64,000 nucleotides of DNA from Cellulosilyticum ruminicola JCM 14822 (GCF_001311925.1 NZ_BBCG01000006.1:47294-111293), one strand, 5' to 3'. Counted from the stretch's first letter, positions 35,259-45,250 are shown. Translations and numbers: made by a program. The notes: generated by a model from the letters alone, not told the origin.

Positions 35259-35976
35259 ATGAAAAAAAATTATATTTATTGTATTCTCTCTCTTTTAATT
35301 GTTGTGCTTGGTTTTCTCTTTATTCTATTAGGTCTTTTGGTTCCTACACTCTCTCCTAATACACAGCGCGCAATTTTGTTATATGCTATCTGCTTTATAT
35401 TCATTGGTATTGCGGCTTTTTCCGTTCATTATAAAAAATACAATTTGCTAAAAACGCTTACTGATAACGATCTACCTATATTAGCGCGTTGGTCGTTTGA
35501 TCCTAATTCTTCTGAAATTTTAATAAGCACTCTTAAAGAATATAAACATAATGCAATGTGTACACTCTTTTTTACATTTATACTTGTCCTCATTTTTGCT
35601 TGTACTTTTTTTACTACTTATCTACACATGGCCTTATCTAGGTCCTATTATTAGCATTTTCTTTCTACTTATTGGTATACTAGTTACCAACTCTTACTTT
35701 AAAAAACTTTATTCTGATTCTATAGAAGTTATTTTTAGTGAAGATCTTATCTATTTTTTAGATGATATCTATACGCTTCAAAAATCTATTTATTTCTTAG
35801 ATAACGTGTCAATTAATACTGAAGGTGAACCTGTATTACAATTTGTTTATGGCCAAATAGAATATGCTGATGAACCTTACTTCGTTCTCGAAATTCCAAT
35901 TCCAGAAAATCAAACTAAAATGGCACATGCACTTCGTTCTCACTATCTAGAAGAAATTAAAAATATAAATTATTAA
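35259..35976 (+). CDS. Membrane protein of unknown function, split by a one-base insertion
   Basis: Two overlapping frames join into one protein if one T is removed from the T7 run at 35606-35612; the result is 238 residues. The restored third helix reads TFLLLIYTWPYLGPIISIFF. There are two N-terminal helices (about 5-30 and 35-55), two in the middle (about 105-145), and a soluble C-terminal domain (about 150-238) with EPYFVLEIPIPENQTKMA. A strong GAGGAGG precedes the start. I do not recognise the family. It is convergent with cadA. Confidence 0.7.
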
Positions 35977-35978
35977 AA

Positions 35979-36020
35979 TTAAAAACCTGCCAATGGAAAA
36001 CTTCATTAGCAGGTTTTTAA
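35979..36020. terminator. Bidirectional terminator between 35976 and cadA
   Basis: A 12-bp stem (35979-35990 with 36009-36020) with an inner AATG/CATT pairing lies between two convergent genes. Confidence 0.85.
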
Positions 36021-36036
36021 TTTATATTATGCTATT

Positions 36037-38619
36037 TTATTTCATAATTTTGAACATGTGTCTGAAATCTTTACCGAGTATACGAATAGAATTCATTACT
36101 GCAATAAGAGATACTCCTACATCTGCAAATATTGCAAGCCACATATTAGCTACGCCTAAAAGACCAAGAATTAATACAAGCACTTTAATTCCTAAAGCAA
36201 AGGCAATGTTTTCAGTTACGATAGTTCTTGTTCTCTTTGCGATTTTAAGCACATCACTAATTGATGAAAGTTTATCCGTCATAAGTACGATATCCGAAGC
36301 TTCGATAGCTGCATCTGATCCTACTCCACCCATAGCAATTCCTATATCCGCTCTTGCTAAAACTGGGGCATCATTAATGCCATCTCCTACAAATGCTACT
36401 CTATTTGTTTTAAGAATTTCTTCTACTTTTTCTACCTTATCACTTGGTAAAAGTTCTACATAAACTTCATCTATGCCAACTTTTTTAGCAATGCTTTCAG
36501 CAATTTCTTTTTTATCTCCTGTAAGCATTACTACTTTTTTGATACCTTGTGCTTTAAGTTTTCGAATAGCTTCTGCACTATCTTCTTTGATTTCGTCAGC
36601 TACAACAATGCATCCTAAATAACGATTGTCTTTTGCAATATAGATATGTGAACCTATTTCACTTACTGTTTTGTAATCTATATGATATTGCTTCATTAAT
36701 TTATCATTACCTGCAAGTAATGTAGCACCTTCTACTTTGGCTACAAGTCCTGCACCACTTACTTCTTCAAAACTTTCAAATTTGACTTTTGTAATGTCAC
36801 CTTTATATGCATTAACTACAGATTTTGCAATGGGATGATTTGAACCACTTTCAATAATTGCAGCCATTTCAAGTAATTGTTCTTTACCTACACCATTTGT
36901 AATAACCTTAGTTACCCCAAATTGACCTTTTGTAATTGTTCCTGTTTTATCTAAAACAATTGTATCAATGTTATTAAGCTCTTCTAAATAATTACTTCCT
37001 TTAACTAAGATTTGTGCTTTAGATGCTGCTCCAATTCCTGCAAAGAAGCCAAGTGGTACAGATACAACTAGGGCACATGGACAAGAAATGACTAAGAATA
37101 CAATACTATTATAAATCCATTGTTGCCAGTTACCTGTTACAATTGAAGGCACAATAGCTGTAAATACTGCTAAGCCCACAACAACTGGTGTATACCATTT
37201 TGCAAACTTTGTAATGAATTGTTCTGATTTAGATTTTTTGCTACTTGCATTTTGAATAAGATCTAGGATTTTAGAAACTGTACTATCTTTAAATGCTTGT
37301 GTTACTCTAATTTTAATAATACTATCTTTATTAATGCTACCACTTAATACAGTGTCACCTTTTTCTACATATACTGGAAGAGATTCTCCTGTAAGCATAG
37401 ATGTATCAAGTGTACCTTTACCTTCAATAATCTCACCATCTAAAGGTACTTTTTCTCCTGGTCTTACTTCTATAATTTCACCTACACATACTTCTTTAGG
37501 TGCTACAACTTGTGCACTGTTTCTTATAACTCTAGCAAAATCTGGACGAATATCCATAGCCTTTTCAATCTCTTTTGTAGAATAATCTACTGCTCGGCCT
37601 TGTAAATATTCACCGACTTTATAAAAGAGCATAACTGCCACTGCTTCTGGATATTGGCCAATGATAATAGCTGCTACTGTAGCAATTGTCATTAAGAAAT
37701 TTTCATCTAATACCCTTCCTTTAAGTAAATTGCGTCCTGCTTGCATTAAAACATCATAACCTACTAATAAATAAGCTATCAAAAATAAAGGATTAAAATC
37801 TGTAATAGCTCCTGCTATAATTAATGCCACGCTGCTACCTAATAATGCAATTTCTTTTTTGCGCCCTCTATTTTCTTGAACTAGTACAGCTTTTTCTTCT
37901 ATTTGTTCATCTACTGTAATATCAATAAACTTAACACCTTTTTCAATAGTATTTGCTATACCCTGAATATATTCTGCAACTTCTTTGCTGTTCATTGGTG
38001 TATCCATTTCAAATCTTAATTTCTTAAGCATAAAGTTAAGTTCTAAATTTCTTACATTAGATTCTTGTTTAAGTCTTTCTTCAATTTTGTTTGCACAGTG
38101 ACCACAATTTAGATTCTCAATTTCAAACTCAAAAGATTTATATATTTCTTTTTCCACTTTAAAATTAACACCTTTTTCAATGCTATCTGCAATAACACGC
38201 ATATATTCAGCTACTTCCGCTTCACTCATTTGTGTTTCCATATTAAACTTTAATCTCTTAAGTACAAAGTTGAGCTCTAAATCTTTTACATTTGGTTCTT
38301 TCTTAAGTCTTTCTTCAATTTTGCTGGCACAGTTTCCACAATTTAAGTTTTCAATTTCAAACTCAAATGATTTATATGTGCCTTTTTCTAATTTGAAATT
38401 AACACCTTTTTCAATGCCATCTGCAATAACACGTATATGTTCCACAACTTCCGCTTCACTCATTTGTGTTTCCATATTAAATCTTAATTTCTTAAGTAAA
38501 AAGTTAAGTTCTAAATCAGTCACATTTGGTTCTTGTTTAAGTCTTTCTTCAATTTTACCTGCACAGTGTGCACAGTTTAAGTTCTCAATATCCAGGCGAT
38601 ATGCAGCTTTCATACTCAT
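36037..38619 (-). CDS. cadA: Heavy-metal P1B-type ATPase (Zn/Cd/Pb type) with three HMA domains
   Basis: An exporting P-type ATPase. Three N-terminal metal-binding domains of about 80 residues each carry CXXC (NCAHC, NCGNC, NCGHC). The membrane CPC motif (SCPCALVVS) is near residue 512, the phosphorylated aspartate in DKTGTITKG near 556, NHPIAKSV near 593 and GDGINDAPVLARAD near 749. CPC without a copper-type signature suggests Zn/Cd/Pb. At 860 residues it is longer than most CadA proteins because of the extra HMA copies. It has a consensus promoter and an ArsR/SmtB-like operator, but no regulator gene lies nearby. Confidence 0.93.
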   Translation of the reverse strand: MSMKAAYRLDIENLNCAHCAGKIEERLKQEPNVTDLELNFLLKKLRFNMETQMSEAEVVEHIRVIADGIEKGVNFKLEKGTYKSFEFEIENLNCGNCASKIEERLKKEPNVKDLELNFVLKRLKFNMETQMSEAEVAEYMRVIADSIEKGVNFKVEKEIYKSFEFEIENLNCGHCANKIEERLKQESNVRNLELNFMLKKLRFEMDTPMNSKEVAEYIQGIANTIEKGVKFIDITVDEQIEEKAVLVQENRGRKKEIALLGSSVALIIAGAITDFNPLFLIAYLLVGYDVLMQAGRNLLKGRVLDENFLMTIATVAAIIIGQYPEAVAVMLFYKVGEYLQGRAVDYSTKEIEKAMDIRPDFARVIRNSAQVVAPKEVCVGEIIEVRPGEKVPLDGEIIEGKGTLDTSMLTGESLPVYVEKGDTVLSGSINKDSIIKIRVTQAFKDSTVSKILDLIQNASSKKSKSEQFITKFAKWYTPVVVGLAVFTAIVPSIVTGNWQQWIYNSIVFLVISCPCALVVSVPLGFFAGIGAASKAQILVKGSNYLEELNNIDTIVLDKTGTITKGQFGVTKVITNGVGKEQLLEMAAIIESGSNHPIAKSVVNAYKGDITKVKFESFEEVSGAGLVAKVEGATLLAGNDKLMKQYHIDYKTVSEIGSHIYIAKDNRYLGCIVVADEIKEDSAEAIRKLKAQGIKKVVMLTGDKKEIAESIAKKVGIDEVYVELLPSDKVEKVEEILKTNRVAFVGDGINDAPVLARADIGIAMGGVGSDAAIEASDIVLMTDKLSSISDVLKIAKRTRTIVTENIAFALGIKVLVLILGLLGVANMWLAIFADVGVSLIAVMNSIRILGKDFRHMFKIMK
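37900..38610 (-). repeat. Three tandem HMA-domain repeats in cadA
   Basis: Three units of about 237-240 bases. Units share long blocks such as KIEERLK, LELNF and the ETQMSEAEV segment (units 1 and 2), so the triplication is recent. Confidence 0.88.
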
Positions 38620-38660
38620 CCTCCTTGTCAGCTTTTAGTTTATGTTTAAATCCTTTTAAT

Positions 38661-38680
38661 ATATGAATGATTGCTCATAT
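38661..38680 (-). promoter_or_regulatory. ArsR/SmtB-type metal-sensor operator
   Basis: An imperfect inverted repeat, ATATGAATGATTGCTCATAT on the plus strand, with ATATGA/TCATAT half-sites as in CadC/CzrA-type operators. It lies just downstream of the predicted transcription start, where repressor binding would block cadA. Confidence 0.6.
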
Positions 38681-38694
38681 GTTTTTCTATAATC

Positions 38695-38723
38695 ATAATA
38701 TGCCTATCTACTTCTTTTGTCAA
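38695..38723 (-). promoter_or_regulatory. Promoter of cadA
   Basis: On the minus strand TTGACA (38723-38718), 17 bases, TATTAT (38700-38695). The operator at 38661-38680 follows. Confidence 0.75.
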
Positions 38724-38879
38724 CATACTATTGCCACTTTACATTAATTTCATTCAACTTCTATTTCTTATTAAATCGCACATACTAGAATAAATCCTGC
38801 ATATTTCATACCTCTTTTAATGCTATATTTTTTAATGTTATAATAAAATAAAATATTTGATTTAACTTAGGAGGTCTTT

Positions 38880-40168
38880 ATGACAGCACAGCTTACAAAA
38901 CAGCTTATGGATTTTATCGATGCAAGTCCAACTATGTTTCACACTGTTTCAACTTGTAAAAACATTTTAGAAGCTAATGGTTTCACTTACTTAGACGCAA
39001 AAACATCTTGGAACTTACAGCAAGGTGGTAAATACTATACAACAACTAATGATTCTGCAATTGCAGCCTTTTGCATTAATTCTTTAGATGTAGAAAAAGA
39101 AGGCTTTAAAATCGTAGGGACTCATGGCGATGTACCCGGTTTTAGAATCAAACCAAATCCTCAAATGCAAACTGAATCATATATTAAACTTAATACTGAA
39201 GTTTATGGCGGACCTATCCTTAGCACTTGGTTTGATAGACCGCTTTCAGTAGCTGGACGCGTAGCAGTTAAAAGCGACAATATCCTCTTCCCTGAAATGA
39301 AACTTATTGATATCAATAAACCTATTCTTATTATTCCTAATCTGGCTATTCATATGAATCGTGAAGTGAATACTGGAGTAAATATTAATAAACAAAAAGA
39401 TACTTTACCTATTCTTACTTATTTAAATCAACCAGCTGATGAAAACTTCATGCTTGCATTAATAGCTGAAACTTTAGATATCTCAAAAGAAGATATTTTA
39501 GATGCAGATCTTTACCTTTATCCATTTGAAAACAGCATGCTTGTTGGTTTAAATGAAGAATTCATTTCTGCACCACTCTTGATGATTTATCAATGACTTA
39601 TAGTGGTCTTTATGGAATCCTTAATAATACAAGCACAAAAGGTGTATCTATGTTTATCTGCTTTGATAATGAAGAAATCGGCAGTCACACAAAACAAGGG
39701 GCTGACTCACCTATTCTTAGCAATATCTTAGAACGCATCTTATTGGCACTCGGTAAAACTAGAGAAGATATTTTCACAACTTATGCAAATTCATTCATTG
39801 TTTCTGCGGATGTAGCCCACCTTGCACATCCAAATTATATGGAAAAAAGTGATCCTACTAATAAAGTTCTTCCTGGTAAGGGACCTGCTATTAAAGTAAA
39901 TGCTAACTTCAGCTATACAACAGATAGTGACTCATATGGGGTATTTGCAGGACTTTGTAAAGCAAACAATATTCCATTCCAAGTGTTCGTAAATCGCTCA
40001 GATGAAAGAGGCGGTTCTACAATCGGACCTGTTACAGCTTCTCATCTCGGCATCCGCTCTGTGGATATTGGTACACCAATGCTTGCTATGCACTCTGCTC
40101 GTGAACTTATGGCTACTGCCGACTTCATTCATACATCAGAAGCTATCAAAGCATTCTTTAGTCTATAG
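38880..40168 (+). CDS. apeB: M18-family aminopeptidase, split by a one-base deletion
   Basis: A dinuclear zinc aminopeptidase of the M18 (aspartyl aminopeptidase-like) family. Metal and catalytic motifs are GTHGDVPGF near residue 80, CFDNEEIGSHTKQGADS in the second half, and AMHSARELM near the C-terminus. Near 39577 one base is missing. Restoring it gives ISAPLLDDLSMTYSGL, which recovers the conserved metal-ligand aspartate, and a 429-residue protein of normal length. The two overlapping frames are therefore one gene. GGAGG precedes the start. Confidence 0.93.
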
Positions 40169-40180
40169 AATTAACAATTG

Positions 40181-40224
40181 AAAAGGCTAATCACAAAATT
40201 TCTTTTTGTGATTAGCCTTTTTTT
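40181..40224 (+). terminator. Terminator of apeB
   Basis: An 18-bp perfect stem (40181-40198 with 40204-40221) is followed by T's. Confidence 0.9.
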
Positions 40225-40540
40225 ACATTTATTGTTCTCAAGTAGCAATATGTCTAATTTTATTTCCATTTATAGTTAAAAAATCTCATTTTTTACTTAG
40301 CTTATATTTACAATTTATTGTATAATAAAATTGACTATTTTAATTATTCAAAATTGACAATAACTATTATAGATAACCATAAAAACATAAGTTGTACTTA
40401 TGATATTTTAAACGGTATTTTAATACACTATAATATGTATCCTATCCAAAGACATATCTATAACATACTCCAAGTTATCTATATCTACTTGCTTATAATA
40501 AATCTGTTTTTCAACATTTATTGTATTGGAGGTATCTACA
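40225..40540. other. Intergenic region before glgP
   Basis: About 315 AT-rich bases that should hold the glgP promoter. TTGACA occurs at 40353-40358 but without a good -10 at the right distance. The ribosome binding site TTGGAGG is at 40527-40533. I see no other feature; an open frame across it is Tyr/Ile-rich and has no ribosome binding site. Confidence 0.5.
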
Positions 40541-43006
40541 ATGGCTACTAAGTTTAATAAAGAAAAATTTAAAAAAGAAATTTTAGACCATGTAAGAAAT
40601 TTTTCACGTAAAACATTAAGCGATGCAACACCACAAGAGCTTTATCAAGCTGTCGCTTTCGCAACACGTGATATCCTTACGGATGACTGGATTGAAACAC
40701 AACATGTCTACAATGCAGAAGCACCTAAAACACTTTATTACTTATCAATGGAATTCCTTGTAGGGCGTGCATTAGGAAATAACCTTTTAAACCTTGGCAT
40801 CATAGATCAAGTACAAGAAGTACTCAAAGAACTCAATATTAAAATTGACCTTTCTCTTATTGAAGATCAAGAACCTGATGCCGGGCTCGGTAATGGCGGA
40901 CTTGGAAGACTTGCTGCATGTTTCTTAGATTCTCTTTCTACACTTTCTTATCCAGCTTATGGCTGTGGTATCCGCTACAACTACGGTATTTTCAAACAAG
41001 AAATCAAAGATGGTTATCAAATAGAACATCCTGATGATTGGCTTGCTAATGGTAATCCTTGGGAAGTTAAACGTAATGACAATGCCCAAGAAGTTAAATT
41101 CGGTGGAACAGTTTATAGTTACTGTGATGAAAATGGTAATGTTCACTATGAACAAAAAGATTTCCAATCTGTTTTAGCTATTCCTTATGATATGCCTATC
41201 TTAGGATACAAAAACGGTTTTGTAAATGGACTTAGACTTTGGGATGCTGAGGCACCAGAAAAATTCGTACTTCGTTTCTTCGACCAAGGTGCTTATGAAA
41301 AAGCTGTTCAACAACAAACTTTAGCAAAGACTTTAGTCGAAGTGCTTTATCCTAATGACAATCACTATCAAGGTAAAGCGCTTAGATTAAAACAACAATA
41401 CTTCTTCGTTTCTGCTACTGTTCAATCAGCAATTGCTAAATTCAAAAAGTCTAATGCAAACATTTATGATTTACCACAAAAAGTTGTATTCCAAATGAAC
41501 GATACTCATCCTGCTATTGCTGTAGCTGAACTTATACGTATCTTAATCGATGAAGAAAACTTAGGATGGGATGATGCATTCTATATCACAACACATACTT
41601 GCGCTTATACAAACCATACAATTATGATTGAAGCGCTTGAAACATGGCCTATTGAACTCTTCAAAACACTTCTTCCTCGTGTTTATCAAATCATTGAAGA
41701 AATCAACCGCCGTTTCTGCATCGAACTTCGTGAAGTGCATCATATGCCTGAAAACATCATTCACGATATGGCTATTGTTTGCGATGGACAAATCAAAATG
41801 GCTTACCTTGCTATCGTAGGTAGTTTCTCTGTAAATGGTGTTGCTGCAATTCATACTGAAATCTTAAAGAACGACTTACTTAAAAACTTCTATAATATTT
41901 ATCCTGATAAATTTAATAATAAAACAAACGGTATTACACAACGTCGCTGGCTCGGACACTCTAACCCAGAGCTTGCAAACCTTATTACAGAAACAATCGG
42001 TGATGACTGGTACACTGATTTAACAGCACTTAAGAAACTTACTCCTTATGCTCAAGATTCAGCTTTTATTGATGCTTATAGTAAGATTAAACATAATAAT
42101 AAACTTCGTCTTGCAAAATACATCAAAGAAAATAACAATATCATTGTAAATCCAGATTCTATCTTTGATGTACAAGTTAAACGTTTACATGAATATAAGA
42201 GACAATTAATGAATGTCCTTAATATTCTTATGCTTTATAATGAAATCAAGGCAAATCCAAATGGCAACTATGTGCCACGTACTTTCATCTTTGGTGCAAA
42301 AGCTGCCCCAGGTTATAGACGTGCTAAACTGATTATTAAACTCATTAATTCTGTAGCAAACTTAATTAATAATGACCCTGATGTAAAAGATTATATTACA
42401 GTTGTATTCATTGAAAACTACTGCGTTTCTAATGCTGAAATCATTATTCCAGCTGCTAATGTTAGTGAACAAATCTCTACAGCTAGTAAAGAAGCTTCAG
42501 GTACAAGTAATATGAAATTCATGTTAAATGGTGCCCTTACAATCGGTACATTAGATGGTGCCAATATTGAAATTTATGAAGAAGTTGGCGATGATAATAT
42601 CTTCATCTTCGGTCTTACTTGTGAAGAAGTTCTTTCTCTTTATAAATCAGGTTCTTATAATCCTTGGGATATTTATAATCATGATGAGGATATTAATAAA
42701 GTACTTAAACAACTTATTAATGGTACAATTATTCACTCTGCATCTGATTTATTCATTGAGCTATATGAATCACTTCTTAATCGTGCAGGTGACAACTTAG
42801 CTGATCCTTATTTTATCCTTAAAGATTTACGTCCATATCATGAAGCACAAGCTAAAGTTGCTAAAGCATATCTTGATCAAAAGAATTGGAACAAGATGGC
42901 TATCATTAATACAGCATGTTCTGGTAAATTTAGTTCAGACCGTACAATCAAACAATACGCAGAGGATATTTGGCATATTAAACCTCTAATTCTTCCAAAA
43001 AAATAA
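40541..43006 (+). CDS. glgP: Glycogen/starch phosphorylase (GT35)
   Basis: A PLP-dependent enzyme releasing glucose 1-phosphate from alpha-1,4-glucan. The PLP lysine is in EASGTSNMKFMLNGALT near residue 655. LGNGGLGRLAACFLDS near 115, KTNGITQRRWL near 465 and VKRLHEYKRQL near 545 are family blocks. I place the start at 40541 (MATKFNKEKF) after GGAGG, giving 821 residues, the usual length. Glycogen is a common spore-former reserve. It is monocistronic. Confidence 0.95.
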   Translation: MATKFNKEKFKKEILDHVRNFSRKTLSDATPQELYQAVAFATRDILTDDWIETQHVYNAEAPKTLYYLSMEFLVGRALGNNLLNLGIIDQVQEVLKELNIKIDLSLIEDQEPDAGLGNGGLGRLAACFLDSLSTLSYPAYGCGIRYNYGIFKQEIKDGYQIEHPDDWLANGNPWEVKRNDNAQEVKFGGTVYSYCDENGNVHYEQKDFQSVLAIPYDMPILGYKNGFVNGLRLWDAEAPEKFVLRFFDQGAYEKAVQQQTLAKTLVEVLYPNDNHYQGKALRLKQQYFFVSATVQSAIAKFKKSNANIYDLPQKVVFQMNDTHPAIAVAELIRILIDEENLGWDDAFYITTHTCAYTNHTIMIEALETWPIELFKTLLPRVYQIIEEINRRFCIELREVHHMPENIIHDMAIVCDGQIKMAYLAIVGSFSVNGVAAIHTEILKNDLLKNFYNIYPDKFNNKTNGITQRRWLGHSNPELANLITETIGDDWYTDLTALKKLTPYAQDSAFIDAYSKIKHNNKLRLAKYIKENNNIIVNPDSIFDVQVKRLHEYKRQLMNVLNILMLYNEIKANPNGNYVPRTFIFGAKAAPGYRRAKLIIKLINSVANLINNDPDVKDYITVVFIENYCVSNAEIIIPAANVSEQISTASKEASGTSNMKFMLNGALTIGTLDGANIEIYEEVGDDNIFIFGLTCEEVLSLYKSGSYNPWDIYNHDEDINKVLKQLINGTIIHSASDLFIELYESLLNRAGDNLADPYFILKDLRPYHEAQAKVAKAYLDQKNWNKMAIINTACSGKFSSDRTIKQYAEDIWHIKPLILPKK

Positions 43007-43011
43007 TCACC

Positions 43012-43180
43012 ATTTTGAAGGGGATTCATATACTATAATTAGATGATATGAAACATCAAAGTTACTTTTTTAAACTGCTTAAAAATTATTATGAAATTGA
43101 ATCAAACTTGTTTATGTACTGCAAGTAACTATATATGTCTTTTTAATGAATCATAGATCTGAATACTCCCCCTTCAAAAT
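43012..43180 (+). repeat. 169-base element bounded by 12-bp inverted repeats
   Basis: ATTTTGAAGGGG (43012-43023) is repeated inverted at 43169-43180. Further nested pairings occur inside: GATTCAT/ATGAATC (43023-43029 with 43146-43152) and AGTTACTT/AAGTAACT (43060-43067 with 43123-43130). No ORF is seen in it and I could not find a target duplication. It could be a folded 3' RNA of glgP or a small non-autonomous element. Confidence 0.5.
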
Positions 43181-43260
43181 CAATTGTTTCATTGATAGTT
43201 AGACTACACAAATATGCAAATACCTCTCTCATTTTTCTTTTGTAATTAAGCAATTTAAAC

Positions 43261-43300
43261 AAAAGCACCCCCTTAAATTCGTTTAAGCGGGTGCTTTTTT
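43261..43300 (+). terminator. Terminator downstream of glgP
   Basis: The stem is GCACCC/GGGTGC plus CTTAAA/TTTAAG around a TTCG loop, with one C-C mismatch, then six T. It lies 255 bases after the glgP stop, so the transcript includes the 169-base element. Confidence 0.85.
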
Positions 43301-43391
43301 CATAATATTTTCACACTTTTTCCTTTACTTTGTGTTATACTATATGTATAAAGAAATAAGTATTGATTTGCTAAATTAAGGAGTGAGTGCC

Positions 43392-43796
43392 ATGAATAAA
43401 AAAGTGCTTGTTTGTATTACCATACAAAAGAATAGCCATCGTTTAATCTCAGAAGGATTTAATATTGCCCGCGCTGTAAATGGCTCTCTTCATATTCTAC
43501 ATATTAGAAAAGGAGAGACTGTATTTGATCATGCCGATAGTAGTAATTTACTAGCAGAATTATTTACCTATGGTAGCGAACTTGGTGGCGAAATACATTT
43601 CTTATGTAGCGAAAACGTATCTGAAACTATTTCAAACTTTATCATAGAACAAAAAATTACAGAGGTCGTAATTGGTGAGACGCTAGATAATGTTCAAGAA
43701 TCAGAATCAAACGTTTACGAAGACCTCTCAAATAAATTCGACTACATTCACCTCAATGTAGTACCAAGAGAAGAATTCAGGCAGTTAGACGCTTAA
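43392..43796 (+). CDS. Universal-stress-protein-like protein
   Basis: A 134-residue alpha/beta protein. The first strand MNKKVLVCITIQ, the helix HRLISEGFNIARAVNGSLHILHI and the strand ITEVVIGETL follow the Rossmann-like USP pattern, close to the USP domain of KdpD kinases. The usual ATP motif G-2x-G-9x-G is not obvious, so it may not bind ATP. The start at 43392 follows AAGGAG. It is monocistronic, with its own terminator. The role is unknown. Confidence 0.7.
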   Translation: MNKKVLVCITIQKNSHRLISEGFNIARAVNGSLHILHIRKGETVFDHADSSNLLAELFTYGSELGGEIHFLCSENVSETISNFIIEQKITEVVIGETLDNVQESESNVYEDLSNKFDYIHLNVVPREEFRQLDA

Positions 43797-43841
43797 AAAA
43801 GAACGCTAAGTTATTGCTTATACAATATCTGGCGTTCTTTT
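43797..43841 (+). terminator. Terminator of the USP-like gene
   Basis: A 10-bp stem (43797-43806 with 43832-43841), overlapping the end of the stop codon region and ending in TTTT. Confidence 0.8.
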
Positions 43842-44136
43842 GATTTATATTTCATTTAAGCTCTTTTTAATATATACTCACTAATTTTCTTCCTCTTTAT
43901 TAAGATAAGATAATTTATTCTTATTTCACTTTCTTCATATCCGGCTTGCTTTTTATAATCTGCAATGCAATCTTGCCAAATAGCTTCATGATTCCCCCTA
44001 CACCTCAAGCGCACCTCTCCACGCAATCCCCCTTATTTTGTAAATTTTAGTATTTCCCTTATCTTTACTATCATTTTGTGTTATACTATAAGGTAGTAAT
44101 TTAATTATCTTGCATAAGCAAATAGGAGTTTTTATT
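43842..44136. other. Intergenic region before sua5
   Basis: About 295 bases. It contains a possible 22-residue minus-strand frame at 43921-43989 and, near 44080-44090, a TTATACTATA box resembling a -10 that is shared with the region before the USP-like gene (43336-43345). The ribosome binding site of sua5 is TAGGAG at 44124-44129. Confidence 0.45.
43921..43989 (-). CDS. Possible 22-residue cationic peptide
   Basis: The frame reads MKLFGKIALQIIKSKPDMKK then VK and stop, behind AGGGGG four bases upstream. It would be a short basic amphipathic helix. Nothing else supports it, and frames of this length arise by chance. Confidence 0.2.
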   Translation of the reverse strand: MKLFGKIALQIIKSKPDMKKVK

Positions 44137-45213
44137 ATGAAAACTATCATTATTAAAGACTTAGAGCAATTTGATCAAGCAACTCGCATTATTAGGGAAG
44201 GCGGTCTTGTAGCAGCGCCTACTGAAACTGTTTACGGATTATGTGCAAATGCTTTAAATGAGACAGCTGTTGGCAATATCTTTAAAGCAAAAGGTCGTCC
44301 TAATGACAATCCTCTCATTGTACATATTGCTGATTTAGATATGCTCTATAAACTTGTAACAGAGGTTTCACCTATTGCTCAAAAACTTATTGAACGTTTT
44401 TGGCCAGGCCCTCTTACACTTATCTTTAAGGCTAAATCTATTGTTCCTAGAGCCGTTACAGCAGGACTTGATACGGTTGCAGTTAGATTTCCTTCACATC
44501 CTTTAATGCAAAAGCTTATTAAGGATTCTGGTCTTCCTATTGCTGCACCTAGTGCCAATACTTCCGGTAAACCGAGTCCTACTAATATGCAACGTGTATT
44601 TGAAGATATGGATGGCAAAATTGATTGTATTATTGATGGAGATTCTTCAGAAATAGGCGTTGAATCTACGATTGTAGATACAACTGGTGACATTGCCACT
44701 GTACTTCGTCCAGGTGGCATTACTTATGAAATGCTAGAAGAAGTCCTAGGCAAAATCGCAATTGACCCAGCTATTACAAATACACTCAAAGAAGGTCAAA
44801 AGCCTAAAGCACCAGGTATGAAATATACACATTATTCACCTAATGCTGATGTGTTTATTATTAAAAATTCATCTGCATATTTTGATGTTGCGCATCATAA
44901 TATGTTTGGGGATTTAGACAATCTCAGAGAGCACCTTACTACTTTAGTAAATGAAGCTCATGAGCATAACAAAAAAGTTGGTATACTAGCTACTGATGAA
45001 ACTAAACATTTATTTGATGCTGACCTCGTACTTAGTGCTGGGACAGAAAGTGACTTACAAACTATTTCTGCACACTTATTTGAAGTACTTAGAAGCTTTG
45101 ATGACAATGGGATTGACATAGTTTATTCTCTCGCCTTTCCTAAAAAAGGACTTGGTGTAGCCATTATGAATAGACTTGAAAAATCAGCTGGATATCACTT
45201 CATCACTATTTAG
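44137..45213 (+). CDS. sua5: L-threonylcarbamoyladenylate synthase (Sua5/YwlC type)
   Basis: It makes threonylcarbamoyl-AMP for the t6A37 modification of ANN-decoding tRNAs. The YrdC domain (about 1-205) contains GGLVAAPTETVYGLCANA and KGRPNDNPLIVHI, the KxRP nucleotide-site motif, and PSANTSGKPSPT. The C-terminal Sua5 domain (about 235-358) follows the linker KAPGMKYTHYSP. At 358 residues it is the long form. The start at 44137 follows TAGGAG. Confidence 0.94.
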   Translation: MKTIIIKDLEQFDQATRIIREGGLVAAPTETVYGLCANALNETAVGNIFKAKGRPNDNPLIVHIADLDMLYKLVTEVSPIAQKLIERFWPGPLTLIFKAKSIVPRAVTAGLDTVAVRFPSHPLMQKLIKDSGLPIAAPSANTSGKPSPTNMQRVFEDMDGKIDCIIDGDSSEIGVESTIVDTTGDIATVLRPGGITYEMLEEVLGKIAIDPAITNTLKEGQKPKAPGMKYTHYSPNADVFIIKNSSAYFDVAHHNMFGDLDNLREHLTTLVNEAHEHNKKVGILATDETKHLFDADLVLSAGTESDLQTISAHLFEVLRSFDDNGIDIVYSLAFPKKGLGVAIMNRLEKSAGYHFITI

Positions 45214-45250
45214 GCCTCTAGCTTCTATAAAACAATAAGTTTAATAAAGC

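Noticed and set aside
40318..40551. Open frame of 77 codons before glgP
   Set aside because: Composition is dominated by Ile/Tyr/Asn as expected from AT-rich non-coding DNA, there is no ribosome binding site, and it overlaps the glgP start.
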